A model generated the notes under the pieces. That model was not told where the DNA came from and did no database searches. It saw only the letters and a list, made by a program, of their open reading frames with translations. From NCBI GenBank assembly GCA_016934135.1, contig JAFGTK010000007.1, positions 1 to 21,923 on the forward strand: a DNA stretch of 21,923 nt, in the 5' to 3' direction. Origin of the DNA: Deltaproteobacteria bacterium (GTDB lineage: Bacteria; Desulfobacterota; Desulfomonilia; UBA1062). The translations under genes and the position numbers were made by a program. Position 1 is the first letter of the stretch. Every line of letters begins with the position of its first letter. Shown here piece after piece: positions 7,368-15,713 of the stretch.

Positions 7368-9026
7368 TCAACATGACCGTGCCTGTCTCTCATGGTTCTC
7401 TACCAGTTCTTTTGCATGTTCAATAACAGTTGAACTGGGCGACTCACCGCCTATCATCCTGGCAAGCTCCATAACCCTTTCCATTCGATCCACCTTCTGA
7501 ACATGAGAGAGAGTATGCTCGTCAGTAACATTCTTAGTTATTACCAGGTGATTCTGTGCGAGAGAGGCTACCTGATGAAGATGCGTGACAACAATGGCCT
7601 GGGTGCCTTGTGCTATCTTCTCAAGCCTGTTTGCAATCATGAATGCAGTCTGACCGCTTATACCGGAATCGATCTCATCGAACAGTAATGTTGAATCCTG
7701 AGAAGTCTTCTGCTGAACCTTTATTGCAAGCATGATGCGGCTTAACTCGCCTCCTGAAGCTATCTTGTACAGGGGCAGAAGTTTGTGACCGACATTCGTG
7801 GAAATGAGAAACTCTCCCTTGAGAATGGATCCCGGAGGTATGATGTTTCCTCTGGAATCGAAGATTGAATCTTCAATTGTATCTGGATCTGTCTGGCGTA
7901 CCTCAAAAAGGGTCCCAAGCATTCCCAGTTCCCCCAGATCCCTGTTTATCCGGCCGCATAATGTGTCGGCAAAGGATCTTCGTTCAAGAAGATGCTCTCT
8001 GACTTTCTGCAAATAGGTTGCTTTTGCCAGTTCAAGATCATTGGCAGCACTATTAATTATTGAGTCTGAGTCCTGTGTTATATCGAGCCTTTTTGTGAGC
8101 TCTTCCCGTAAAGCAATGAGGCCTGATTCGTCTGCCCTGTGTTTTTTCTTCAGATCCTGAACAGTATGCAGCCGCTGCTGAAGTGTTTCGATACCTTCCG
8201 GATCATATTCATAGGTGGCTATCCGATTTCGAAGGCCTATACTGATATCTTCAACCTGGGCAATTATTTCTTTGAGAGACCCACAGAGGTCTTCCAGATG
8301 CCTGTCGACAGCCTTTATCCTTGCAAGCTGTTCATGAGCCTGTGCCACAAGGTCGACGACCGAGGTGTTCCCGGAATAGAGAATATCATCAGCAAGAAGC
8401 GCTGACCTTTTCAGATCGGCGGAGCTATAGGCCAGTTCAAGCTCTTCAGCAATCCGTTGCTCAAGGCCCTCGGAGATATCGATCGAGCGCAGCTCGTTGA
8501 TGTTATATATGAGATCCTCTTTTTCCAGCCTGTATTGCTCAACCTTTTCCCTGAGGTTAACCAGATTGTCATGAGCACGGCTGAAGGCCTCATAGGATTT
8601 GTAAATATCTTCCCTGCCGAGGCCTGCCAGTTCCTCTACAATTGCCATATGCTGAGAGGGATTGAGAAGATCCTGATATTCATGCTGGCCATAGATATGG
8701 ATCAATTCGGAGGATATTTCGGCGAGGCCGGCAACGGTTGCAAGTCTTCCGTCAATATAGCACCGGTTTGATCCGGAAGGAAAGATCTCCCTTCTGAGTA
8801 CCATTTCCTTACCTGCCACGGAAAACAAGGCCTCAATACTTGTCTTTTCTCTTCCAGGCCTTACGAGGTCCCGGCTGGCCTTAGCTCCCATGAGCAGGGT
8901 CAGAGCACCCATGATGAGCGACTTTCCTGCCCCGGTTTCTCCGGTAATACAGTTCAGACCGTGGCTGAATTCAATTTCGATTTCATCAAAGATTGCCAGG
9001 GAAGATATCTTAAGGAATTCAATCAT
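7368..9026 (-). CDS. recN: RecN, SMC-like DNA double-strand-break repair ATPase
   Basis: RecN is a cohesin-like ABC ATPase that tethers DNA ends and works with RecA. The 552 residues show Walker A GETGAGKS (29-36), a long central coiled coil (roughly 150-380), the ABC signature SGGELSRIMLA and the Walker B TLLFDEIDSGISG, then a D-loop/His switch region ending in VVTHLHQVA. The start MIEFLKI (9026) matches the family N-terminus, and its ATG overlaps the nadK stop as ATGA. AGGAG lies unusually close (2 bases), so coupling to nadK translation is likely. A GTG four codons earlier is the alternative. The nadK-recN order is common in bacteria. No LexA box was seen, which fits expression from the shared transcript. 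Confidence 0.97.
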   Translation of the reverse strand: MIEFLKISSLAIFDEIEIEFSHGLNCITGETGAGKSLIMGALTLLMGAKASRDLVRPGREKTSIEALFSVAGKEMVLRREIFPSGSNRCYIDGRLATVAGLAEISSELIHIYGQHEYQDLLNPSQHMAIVEELAGLGREDIYKSYEAFSRAHDNLVNLREKVEQYRLEKEDLIYNINELRSIDISEGLEQRIAEELELAYSSADLKRSALLADDILYSGNTSVVDLVAQAHEQLARIKAVDRHLEDLCGSLKEIIAQVEDISIGLRNRIATYEYDPEGIETLQQRLHTVQDLKKKHRADESGLIALREELTKRLDITQDSDSIINSAANDLELAKATYLQKVREHLLERRSFADTLCGRINRDLGELGMLGTLFEVRQTDPDTIEDSIFDSRGNIIPPGSILKGEFLISTNVGHKLLPLYKIASGGELSRIMLAIKVQQKTSQDSTLLFDEIDSGISGQTAFMIANRLEKIAQGTQAIVVTHLHQVASLAQNHLVITKNVTDEHTLSHVQKVDRMERVMELARMIGGESPSSTVIEHAKELVENHERQARSC

Positions 9027-9871
9027 CTCTCCTGCCACCCGAGTTTTGTCCGAAGGATCTCAAAGTAATTCCGCTGAGGGAACCTCAGCATTACTGCCTT
9101 GCGTTCTCCCCGTTTCACTATAAGTTTATCACCAGCCTGCAGGTAATACCCTTTCTGGCCGTCAAGGGTGAGATAAATGTTGTCTGATGACTTTCCTGAT
9201 TTGACAATAATGACGACCTCCTGAAAATCAGGCAATACAATACTTCTGTTTGAAAGAACATGCGGACATATAGGGGTCAGGATGATAGCATCAACCTGCG
9301 GGTGTACTATTGGGCCGCCGGTTGCAAGATTGTATGCAGTTGAACCTGTAGGAGTTGAAACGATAAGACCATCAGCACGGTAACAGGTAATAAATGTAGA
9401 ATTGGTCCATACATCGATATCTATTATTCTGGCCAGGGCGCTCTTGTTAATGACTACATCATTGAGAACATCCTGCGAGGTTATTGCCTGATCCTCTCTG
9501 AACAGGGTTGCATTGAACATAATCCGCTCTTCGTTGATGTAATCCCCTTTGATAACAGATTCAATGGCAGTGTATACCTCGTCTTCCATGACTTCGGTAA
9601 GAAAACCAAGGTAACCCATATGAACACCAAGGATCGGTATCTCATGGCTAGAAGACATTCGTATTGTTCGCAGCAGAGTCCCGTCTCCGCCGATGGCTAT
9701 AAGCAGATCAGAGTTGTTCCAGATATCATCACTTCGGCCGCAGCCTATAAAATCGGCTATATGATCCTCAATAAGGCAGGTCATGCCCCTGTCCTTTGTC
9801 CATTCCAGTACACGCCCTGAAAGGGCAAGGGCTTTGGTATCATCCTCTTTACATACTATACCGAAAACCAT
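9023..9871 (-). CDS. nadK: NAD kinase
   Basis: NAD kinase phosphorylates NAD+ to NADP+ in the cytoplasm, using ATP or polyphosphate. The 282 residues contain the diagnostic GGDGT (61-65, catalytic Asp63), the LNDVV segment equivalent to the NE/ND motif that binds the nicotinamide ribose, and STPTGSTAYNLATGGPIV. The length fits the bacterial family. The ATG at 9871 has only a weak GAG about five bases upstream; MVFGIVCK begins the Rossmann-like strand, so little sequence can be missing. rlmD ends 64 bases upstream and recN overlaps downstream by four bases. Confidence 0.97.
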   Translation of the reverse strand: MVFGIVCKEDDTKALALSGRVLEWTKDRGMTCLIEDHIADFIGCGRSDDIWNNSDLLIAIGGDGTLLRTIRMSSSHEIPILGVHMGYLGFLTEVMEDEVYTAIESVIKGDYINEERIMFNATLFREDQAITSQDVLNDVVINKSALARIIDIDVWTNSTFITCYRADGLIVSTPTGSTAYNLATGGPIVHPQVDAIILTPICPHVLSNRSIVLPDFQEVVIIVKSGKSSDNIYLTLDGQKGYYLQAGDKLIVKRGERKAVMLRFPQRNYFEILRTKLGWQER

Positions 9872-9912
9872 CTTGACTCATATACCCGCGGCTGCAATGA
9901 TTTGTCTAGCTT

Positions 9913-9935
9913 AAAAACACCGTAACTGAAACGGC
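9913..9935 (-). terminator. Weak hairpin plus U tract between rlmD and nadK
   Basis: On the minus strand, directly after the rlmD stop, GCCGT (9931-9935) can pair with ACGGT (9919-9923) around a 7-base loop. One G.U pair is included, and G plus five T's follow (to 9913). Five base pairs is weak, so this may at most attenuate transcription into nadK. Confidence 0.3.
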
Positions 9936-11228
9936 CTATCTTTCCAGATATGAGACCGTTTCGATATGGTAAGTTTGCGGGAACATATCATAAACCCGGC
10001 TATGCCGGAGTGAATATCCCTGTTCTACAAGGTCCTTGAGGTCTCTGGCAAGGGTGCTTGGATCACAGGAGATATAGATGATTCTTGAAGGTCCGATTTG
10101 TGGCAGAAGCTTGACGATATCTTTTGCCCCCTCTCGAGGAGGATCCAGAATAATTGTATCGAAGCTGAGCATTTCGTTTCTGATTGAATCAACAGCCTTT
10201 CTTGCATCCATACTGATAAAACGTACATTGTCTATATTATTTTTCTTTGCATTGACCCTTCCCTGTGAAGCGAGTCTCCGGCTTCTTTCGATCGCAACCA
10301 CCTCGTCTGCTGCATGAGACAGAGGGATACTGAAATTACCGCTGCCGCTGTATAGATCAAGGATCTTCTGCGAACCATCGGCCAGTTGTACTACATTTTC
10401 TATAAGAGCAGCGTTTATCTGCATATTGGCCTGGATAAAACCGCCGAACCCACTGGAAAGCTGCATGACACCCTCAGGTGTAGGGACATCATACCGGCAG
10501 AACCGCTGCCCGAGAACATGATCGCTCCTGCGGCCTCCAGAAACAATGAATGAAACCCCTGCTACATCCAGTTCGTTATATATTCTGTTCATGGCCATGC
10601 TATAATCGAAATGCCCTTTCCCTTTACACCGGGCAAGGAGAATAACATCATCTTGAGGGGCATGGATCTCAAGCGAATATAATCCGTGGATCGGGTTGCG
10701 TTTAAGGATCTCTTTAAGGTCTGTAAGGGTCTTTATTATCTTGGTATTTAGAACTGGACAATCATCAAATTCAACAATCTGCTTGGATTTCTTCTGGAAA
10801 AAACCCATCCGGAATTCAGGGTCATATGGACATTGGATCACTGCATGCCCGCGGTAGCCGTATATCTTTTCCGATAATACCGCCTCAAGCATATTCAAAG
10901 AAGACGACTTGCATGCCTTATCAATCTCACCACCAAGAATCCGATTTTTCCACATTACCTGTTGATTATAGGAAATATGCTGCCAGTCGCACCCTCCGCA
11001 GGAATCAAACACCCGGCAGCGGGGTTCAACGCGTTCAGGGGAAGGTTCCAGGATTTCATCTACATCAGCAAGTATGTAGGAAGAATGTTCTACTGATTTA
11101 TGAACACGAACGTTTTCACCAGGAATAACAGCCGGGACAAATACAACCTTGCCATCAACTCTTCTTCCAACACCCCTGCCGCCAAAAGACAAGGATTCGA
11201 TATAAACAGTAAACTTGTCAGTGCCCAT
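9936..11228 (-). CDS. rlmD: RlmD-type 23S rRNA (uracil-C5) methyltransferase
   Basis: A SAM-dependent RNA m5U methyltransferase of the TrmA/RlmD family, 430 residues. An N-terminal TRAM domain (about 1-62) is followed by the 4Fe-4S site: Cys71, Cys77 and Cys80 in CRVFDSCGGC, with Cys157 in FDDCPVL. The SAM motif LDLYSGSGNFSIPL, ILDPPREGA and the nucleophile loop ISCDPSTLARDL come next, and the C-terminal HIETVSYLER includes the general-base Glu. Four Fe-S cysteines favour the RlmD (U1939) type over the TrmA type, but several family members modify U747 or other sites, so the exact uridine is inferred. The ATG at 11228 has no strong ribosome site. It is the first gene of the minus-strand run and is divergent from dedA. 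Confidence 0.9.
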   Translation of the reverse strand: MGTDKFTVYIESLSFGGRGVGRRVDGKVVFVPAVIPGENVRVHKSVEHSSYILADVDEILEPSPERVEPRCRVFDSCGGCDWQHISYNQQVMWKNRILGGEIDKACKSSSLNMLEAVLSEKIYGYRGHAVIQCPYDPEFRMGFFQKKSKQIVEFDDCPVLNTKIIKTLTDLKEILKRNPIHGLYSLEIHAPQDDVILLARCKGKGHFDYSMAMNRIYNELDVAGVSFIVSGGRRSDHVLGQRFCRYDVPTPEGVMQLSSGFGGFIQANMQINAALIENVVQLADGSQKILDLYSGSGNFSIPLSHAADEVVAIERSRRLASQGRVNAKKNNIDNVRFISMDARKAVDSIRNEMLSFDTIILDPPREGAKDIVKLLPQIGPSRIIYISCDPSTLARDLKDLVEQGYSLRHSRVYDMFPQTYHIETVSYLER

Positions 11229-11286
11229 ACCAGGCAGTTACCATGACCTTAATTCTTTGATATGTAAGCTCTTAGCAAACTAACCG

Positions 11287-11292
11287 TATAAT
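11287..11292 (+). promoter_or_regulatory. Candidate -10 element for the dedA gene
   Basis: A perfect TATAAT lies 43 bases before the dedA ATG, which would give a leader of about 38 bases. No good -35 stands 16-18 bases upstream: TTGATA at 11257-11262 is 24 bases away. The call therefore rests on the -10 alone. Confidence 0.4.
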
Positions 11293-11335
11293 AGAAATAT
11301 TGCAATTAAAATCGTACTCATATAGTGTTGGCACC

Positions 11336-11953
11336 ATGGAATATATTGTTACATGGCTTGTAGATACCATCGGGAGACTCGGATACATGGGCATTATTGC
11401 CCTTATGTTCCTGGAGAGCTCATTCTTTCCCTTTCCCAGCGAAGTGGTTATTCCTCCTGCAGGATACCTTGCATCCAAGGGCGACATGAATATCTGGCTT
11501 GTTATTATCTGCGGCATCTTCGGCAGCCTCTTAGGCGCCTTGTTTAATTATGTCCTGGCATTATGGCTCGGAAGGCCTCTGTTAATTCGGTATGGGAAAT
11601 ACCTTTTCCTCCCTCAGGAGCGATTTTTAAAGGTTGACAACTTTTTCATCAGTCATGGAGAGATCAGCACATTCGTCTGCAGGCTCATTCCAGGGATCCG
11701 CCAATATATTTCCTTTCCGGCAGGTCTGGCCAGAATGAATCTGATCAGATTCTGTTTATACACATCTCTAGGCGCAGGTATCTGGGTTATTGTGCTCGCA
11801 TATATCGGTTTCATAGTGGGCAATAATATGGAATTGGTGAAACAATACTCCAGACATGCAACTTTGGCCTTAATTGCATGCATAACTGTTGTCGTTTTCT
11901 TTTATATCAGAAGGTATATAAAAAACAACAGACATGAGGTTATAAGCAAATAA
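11336..11953 (+). CDS. DedA-family (SNARE-associated/VTT domain) membrane protein
   Basis: A 205-residue inner-membrane protein of the DedA family. Bacterial members act in polyprenyl-phosphate or phospholipid flipping and help maintain membrane potential. Visible family motifs are FLESSFFPFPSEVVIPPAGY (an [F/Y]xE...P.P.E start with re-entrant helix), the conserved Gly-rich GSLLGALFNYVLALWLGR, and FVCRLIPGIRQYISFPAG, which carries the conserved Arg and the RxxPxxR pattern. About four to five hydrophobic segments follow the usual order. The start at 11336 (MEYIVTW) follows family alignment; a TTG twelve codons upstream (11300) is unlikely. Only GG about four bases upstream serves as ribosome site. 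It is divergent from rlmD and about 180 bases ahead of the sigma gene on the same strand, which has its own promoter. Confidence 0.93.
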   Translation: MEYIVTWLVDTIGRLGYMGIIALMFLESSFFPFPSEVVIPPAGYLASKGDMNIWLVIICGIFGSLLGALFNYVLALWLGRPLLIRYGKYLFLPQERFLKVDNFFISHGEISTFVCRLIPGIRQYISFPAGLARMNLIRFCLYTSLGAGIWVIVLAYIGFIVGNNMELVKQYSRHATLALIACITVVVFFYIRRYIKNNRHEVISK

Positions 11954-12071
11954 ACGATCTGCTGCTGAATGACTATTCATTTTTGTGCAACTTATTCAGC
12001 TTTCCAATAATGATAATTACAGCCTATCATCCTATTAACATTTAACTTATTTGTATCTCCTGAAATATGCA

Positions 12072-12101
12072 TTGACAATTGTGAAAGATATACTGTAACA
12101 T
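12072..12101 (+). promoter_or_regulatory. Sigma-70-type promoter for the RpoH-like gene
   Basis: A perfect TTGACA (12072-12077) is followed after 18 bases by TAACAT (12096-12101), four of six matches to the -10 consensus. Transcription would start near 12108, leaving a short leader of about 28 bases that carries the strong ribosome site. TATACT at 12089-12094 is too close to the -35 to serve with it. Nothing resembling an RpoH-type promoter was seen here. Confidence 0.5.
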
Positions 12102-12135
12102 TTGATTGATCGCGTCCTTTAATAAAGGAGGGTCT

Positions 12136-12894
12136 ATGGGGAGCAAATTTTCGTCGCCCGACTTCGAGCTCTACACCAGAAAGATAAAAGATTTCTCCTT
12201 ACTAACCCCTGAAGAAGAGCTCGATTATGCCAGGAAGTACATCCAGGGAGATATCTCGGCAGGCCAGAGAATCATCACCTCCAACCTGAGATTTGTTGTA
12301 AAGATCGCGCAGGGATATTTTCATCTCGGTTATGGCCCGCTGGAAATTGTTCAGGAAGGGAATATGGGCCTGGTAAAGGCCTTAACCCGGTTTGATCCTG
12401 AAATGGGTGTGCGTTTTATCTGCTATGCCATCTGGTGGATAAAGGCCTATATCAAAAACTTTATTCACAAGAGTTATCAGGTGCATACCGGCAGGCTCAC
12501 ACATGCAAAAGGGCTTGTTTCTCTCGACAGCTCCATTTCTAATGAAACCGATAACGAAGAAAGCCTTCTGGACCATCTGCTGTACGAAGGTCCTGATCAG
12601 GATGATTTTTACAGCCATAAAGAACGGCATACCTACCTCTTGAATCTGCTTGAATCAGATCCACCGATTCTTACAAAGCGGGAAGTATTCATTATAGAAA
12701 AACGGTTTTTCAGCGATCCGCCTGCAACATTAAAGGATATCGCCCTGGAGATAGGTGTTACAAGAGAACGCGTACGGCAGATTGAAATGAGATCTTTACA
12801 GCGGATCAAGGCTGCTATTGAAAAACTGAACGATATTCATATTGAAGATATCCACATTGGACACGAATATCCTATCCGGAGAAGAAAGATCTAG
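12136..12894 (+). CDS. RpoH-related alternative sigma factor apparently lacking domain sigma-3
   Basis: A sigma-70-family factor of 252 residues that directs RNA polymerase to alternative promoters. Sigma-2 is well preserved (about 22-115): LTPEEELDYARKY, SNLRFVVKIAQGY, the core-binding IVQEGNMGLVKALTRFDPE, and GVRFICYAIWWIKAYIKNFI for -10 recognition. Sigma-4 (about 178-230) carries the helix-turn-helix TLKDIALEIGVTRERVRQIE. Between them, where RpoH proteins have the Q(R/K)KLF(F/Y)N box and a sigma-3 domain of roughly 50-60 residues, there is only HTGRLTHAKGLVSLDSSI before the acidic linker. The protein is thus shorter than the usual 280-300 residues. ATG 12136 is chosen because AAAGGAGG lies just upstream; a TTG ten codons earlier is rejected. 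The RpoH affinity rests on sigma-2 and linker resemblance; the regulon is unknown. Confidence 0.85.
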   Translation: MGSKFSSPDFELYTRKIKDFSLLTPEEELDYARKYIQGDISAGQRIITSNLRFVVKIAQGYFHLGYGPLEIVQEGNMGLVKALTRFDPEMGVRFICYAIWWIKAYIKNFIHKSYQVHTGRLTHAKGLVSLDSSISNETDNEESLLDHLLYEGPDQDDFYSHKERHTYLLNLLESDPPILTKREVFIIEKRFFSDPPATLKDIALEIGVTRERVRQIEMRSLQRIKAAIEKLNDIHIEDIHIGHEYPIRRRKI

Positions 12895-12908
12895 TTTCAA
12901 TGGAAACA

Positions 12909-12931
12909 GGCACTGGGCATTAGGCATTAGG
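12909..12931 (+). repeat. Heptamer tandem repeat (GGCACTG, GGCATTA x2, GG)
   Basis: Three adjacent 7-base units, GGCACTG, GGCATTA and GGCATTA, then GG of a fourth, lie in the 93-base gap between the convergent sigma factor and dnaB genes. Seven-base tandem repeats of this kind occur between genes in many bacteria. It is too short to be a CRISPR and has no hairpin. No clear terminator was found in this gap. Confidence 0.6.
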
Positions 12932-12987
12932 TAAAAGACTTGATGCGTATGTAGCAGAAAATACCCAAGTAATAATGAACTATTAGT

Positions 12988-14334
12988 TTACCGGTTGGCC
13001 AGATCTCCAAACTTTGTAAGCTCCGGGCGCCATGAAAGCCGTATCTCGCCGGTGGGACCGTTACGATGCTTTGCCACGATTACCTCGGCAATACCTTTAT
13101 CGGGTGTTTCCGGATTGTATACTTCATCCCTGTAAATAAAACATATAATATCGGCATCCTGCTCGATAGCGCCGGATTCTCTCAGATCTGCCATCTGCGG
13201 ACGTTTATTCTGACGTTCCTCCACCCTTCTGTTGAGCTGAGACAGGGCAATGACCGGTATATTGAACTCCTTGGCAATAGCTTTCAGAGTTCTGGATATC
13301 TCAGATATCTCCTGTTCCCGTGAATCGATTCTGGTTTTCGATGTCATAAGCTGAAGATAATCTATGAGGATCAGCCGGATATCATGGTGAGCAACAAGCC
13401 TTCTGAGTTTGGCACGGATCTCCATGGGAGAGATACCTGGTGTATCGTCAATATACAAAGGCGCCTCTGAAAGGATCCCCGAGGCGTTCAAAAGCCTGCT
13501 CCAATCATCTTTTTTGAGCATGGAAAGGGAAGATGCAGACCTGACCAGACTCTGATTTATTTCAGCTTCGCTGGCCAGCATTCTCAACACAAGCTGCTCG
13601 ATACCCATTTCAAGTGAAAACACTGCAACAGGAAGCTGTTCCGTAACACCGACAAACTGGGCGATATTCATGGCTAATGATGTTTTTCCCATTGAAGGCC
13701 GTCCTGCAATGATGATGAGATCTGTACGGTGAAGCCCTCCAAGGAGCTGGTTGTCGAGATCGATGAATCCGGTTGGCACTACCCCCTGATCGATCTCGCC
13801 TTTAGCCATCCGCCCAAGGTTATGATACATATCCTGCAGAGGGATGCCGATCTTTACCAGCCCTCCCTTCTTGTCCTTAAGCTGTTTATTGATATTGAAA
13901 ATGATCTGTTCTGAATTCTCAAGCACGTTGGGGATGTCTTCCCCTGGGTTGCGTGCATTCTTGATTATCTCCCCTGCCCCTGCAATAAGAGAACGGAGTA
14001 TTGATTTCTCCCGGATAATCTTTGCATAATATTCTATATTGGCTGTTGTGGGGATACGGTCAGAAAGCTGCGCAATATAACTTGCCCCGCCGACCTTATC
14101 CTGTTTTCCCTTTTTCTCTATCTGCTCGATCAGCGTAACAAGATCAATGGGCAGGCCCTTATCCATAAGATGGAGCATCTCTTCAAAGATGATACCATGC
14201 CTTTCAGCATAGAAATCATCCGGAGAGACGATCTCTGTTATGACATCAAGAGAGGAGTTCTCGAGGAGTACGCCCCCGAGGATATATTCTTCAGCCTCTT
14301 TAGAATGAGGAAGTACCAATGAAGAATCATCCAT
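12988..14334 (-). CDS. dnaB: DnaB, replicative DNA helicase
   Basis: DnaB is the hexameric helicase that unwinds DNA ahead of the replisome and recruits primase. The 448-residue protein starts with the N-terminal domain (about 5-110, EAEEYILGGVLL), continues through a linker helix to the RecA-like ATPase: Walker A GRPSMGKTS (211-219), FSLEMG, Walker B LILIDYLQLM, and the SQLNRRVEERQNKRP and DLRESGAIEQDAD segments. Length is typical and there is no intein. The ATG at 14334 follows the rplI stop by five bases, with AGAGG about 12 bases upstream inside rplI. It is the last gene of the S6-S18-L9 run, an order common in Firmicutes and Deltaproteobacteria. Confidence 0.98.
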   Translation of the reverse strand: MDDSSLVLPHSKEAEEYILGGVLLENSSLDVITEIVSPDDFYAERHGIIFEEMLHLMDKGLPIDLVTLIEQIEKKGKQDKVGGASYIAQLSDRIPTTANIEYYAKIIREKSILRSLIAGAGEIIKNARNPGEDIPNVLENSEQIIFNINKQLKDKKGGLVKIGIPLQDMYHNLGRMAKGEIDQGVVPTGFIDLDNQLLGGLHRTDLIIIAGRPSMGKTSLAMNIAQFVGVTEQLPVAVFSLEMGIEQLVLRMLASEAEINQSLVRSASSLSMLKKDDWSRLLNASGILSEAPLYIDDTPGISPMEIRAKLRRLVAHHDIRLILIDYLQLMTSKTRIDSREQEISEISRTLKAIAKEFNIPVIALSQLNRRVEERQNKRPQMADLRESGAIEQDADIICFIYRDEVYNPETPDKGIAEVIVAKHRNGPTGEIRLSWRPELTKFGDLANR

Positions 14335-14339
14335 TCAAG

Positions 14340-14792
14340 TTATGCCTCTGCCTCTGCACTTACCTCAACCTTGACCACTGCGCTTACCTCAGGGAAAAGC
14401 CGGATGCTTACCTCATGTGTCCCTACATGTCTGATTGGTTCTGGCAGAATGATCTTTTTCTTGTCGATCTCGAATCCTTTCTCAGTAAGAGATTCAAAGA
14501 CATTTGTGCTGGTGATTGAACCGAAAAGTTTACCTTCCTGCCCTGTTTTGACAGAAAACTTCAATGTTACTGAACCGAGTTCCTCTGCCATCTTTTCAGC
14601 GTGTTCCTTTGATTTTGCCTCTGATCTGACCCTTGCCTGTATCTTGTCTTTGAACGCCTTGATATTGCTGTCGGAAGCCAGGAGTGCAAGACCTTTAGGG
14701 ATGAGATAATTTCTGGCATATCCATCCTTTACCTTAACCTCTTTGCCTACCGTGCCGAGACCTTCGATACTCTCCAGCAGTACTACCTTCAT
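14340..14792 (-). CDS. rplI: 50S ribosomal protein L9
   Basis: bL9 has two globular RNA-binding domains joined by a long helix and projects from the L1 side of the large subunit. The 150 residues begin with the family signature MKVVLLESIEGLGTVGKEV, followed by KDGYARNYLIPKGLA, the charged connecting helix (about 45-75) and the C-terminal domain with GKLFGSIT. The final residues are acidic and Ala-rich, a minor extension. The ATG overlaps the DUF2232 stop as ATGA, and AAAGGAG lies seven bases upstream, so the ribosome site is strong. dnaB follows after five bases. Confidence 0.98.
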   Translation of the reverse strand: MKVVLLESIEGLGTVGKEVKVKDGYARNYLIPKGLALLASDSNIKAFKDKIQARVRSEAKSKEHAEKMAEELGSVTLKFSVKTGQEGKLFGSITSTNVFESLTEKGFEIDKKKIILPEPIRHVGTHEVSIRLFPEVSAVVKVEVSAEAEA

Positions 14793-15709
14793 TTTTCATC
14801 TCCTTTAGTATTTCTTATCCTTTTCCTGAAATTGAACCAGGTATCGAACAAACCTAGGGTTGATATGATAATCATGATATATATTTGGCTTAATATCAAT
14901 ACATAAATAATCCATCTGATAATCTTCGCCCAGTTATATTCAGCCATAAATGATGCAACAATTGCCATCCCCTGATAAAAGTACACCTGAGAAACAACAA
15001 TCAACAGATTCAACCCGATGGCATTAACAGAATCTGTACTGATCAGAGTGAACACACATGCAAGGATGAACAATGCGACGATCCAATCAGGGCACTTCCA
15101 TGCCTTGAGCAGGACATCCCTTTTTATTCCTGATACGATGAGCAGATTGATCCACATAATAAAGGCAAAACTCGTTGCCATAATTGAAGGAAATACCTTG
15201 ATTATCCTTGCCTCTATCGCAGTCCGGCTTATCTTGAACTGCATCATGTCACCGGGCGAAAGCATGGATTCATAGATCATGGCAACCTGGTCCATGACCG
15301 TTTGAACCAATCGGGATACCATGCCGTGATATGTCATATTTTCAGAGCCTGCCGTGATTCCTATGCTGAGCATGAAGGCAAAAAACATCAGGCATGCAGG
15401 GGCAAGCACAGCAAGACCGTATTTATGACTGCGGACATATTTCATCAAGAGCATTCCACATCCAAGAAGGCACAAGTAAAGAATTACGCCATGAAAGAAA
15501 GCCGGCAGGAAGATCAGAACAGCAGGGATCAAACCGACTGCAACGGCATTTCTGATGGTGCTCTTCTCGGAATACATGCAGTACACCGATGGAAGGCACA
15601 GGGCAAGCGGGACAGCCCTTTGCGTCATTACAATAACCAGCACACACATAAAAAGAAAGACCCCGGTGTAAATCCACAGAGTCTTTGTGCCTCTGCTCAT
15701 AAGAGGCAT
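14789..15709 (-). CDS. DUF2232 (YybS-like) polytopic membrane protein
   Basis: A 306-residue protein with about eight hydrophobic segments spread over its whole length and a positively charged tail (FRKRIRNTKGDEK) that is predicted to be cytoplasmic. The family is DUF2232/YybS; its function is not established. Placement between rpsR and rplI is the hallmark that supports the assignment, since DUF2232 proteins occupy this slot in Deltaproteobacteria and Firmicutes. The start at 15709 is four bases after the rpsR stop, without a clear ribosome site of its own; a second ATG lies at 15700. The stop overlaps the rplI start by four bases, so L9 translation may depend on it. Confidence 0.85.
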   Translation of the reverse strand: MPLMSRGTKTLWIYTGVFLFMCVLVIVMTQRAVPLALCLPSVYCMYSEKSTIRNAVAVGLIPAVLIFLPAFFHGVILYLCLLGCGMLLMKYVRSHKYGLAVLAPACLMFFAFMLSIGITAGSENMTYHGMVSRLVQTVMDQVAMIYESMLSPGDMMQFKISRTAIEARIIKVFPSIMATSFAFIMWINLLIVSGIKRDVLLKAWKCPDWIVALFILACVFTLISTDSVNAIGLNLLIVVSQVYFYQGMAIVASFMAEYNWAKIIRWIIYVLILSQIYIMIIISTLGLFDTWFNFRKRIRNTKGDEK

Positions 15710-15713
15710 GGTC

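Noticed and set aside
11964..12000. GCTGAAT/ATTCAGC inverted repeat after dedA as a terminator
   Set aside because: Seven base pairs with a 23-base loop and no T run afterwards; too weak to call.
12909..12931. CRISPR-like array
   Set aside because: Units are 7 bases with no spacers; it is a simple tandem repeat. No other repeat-spacer pattern was seen in the window.
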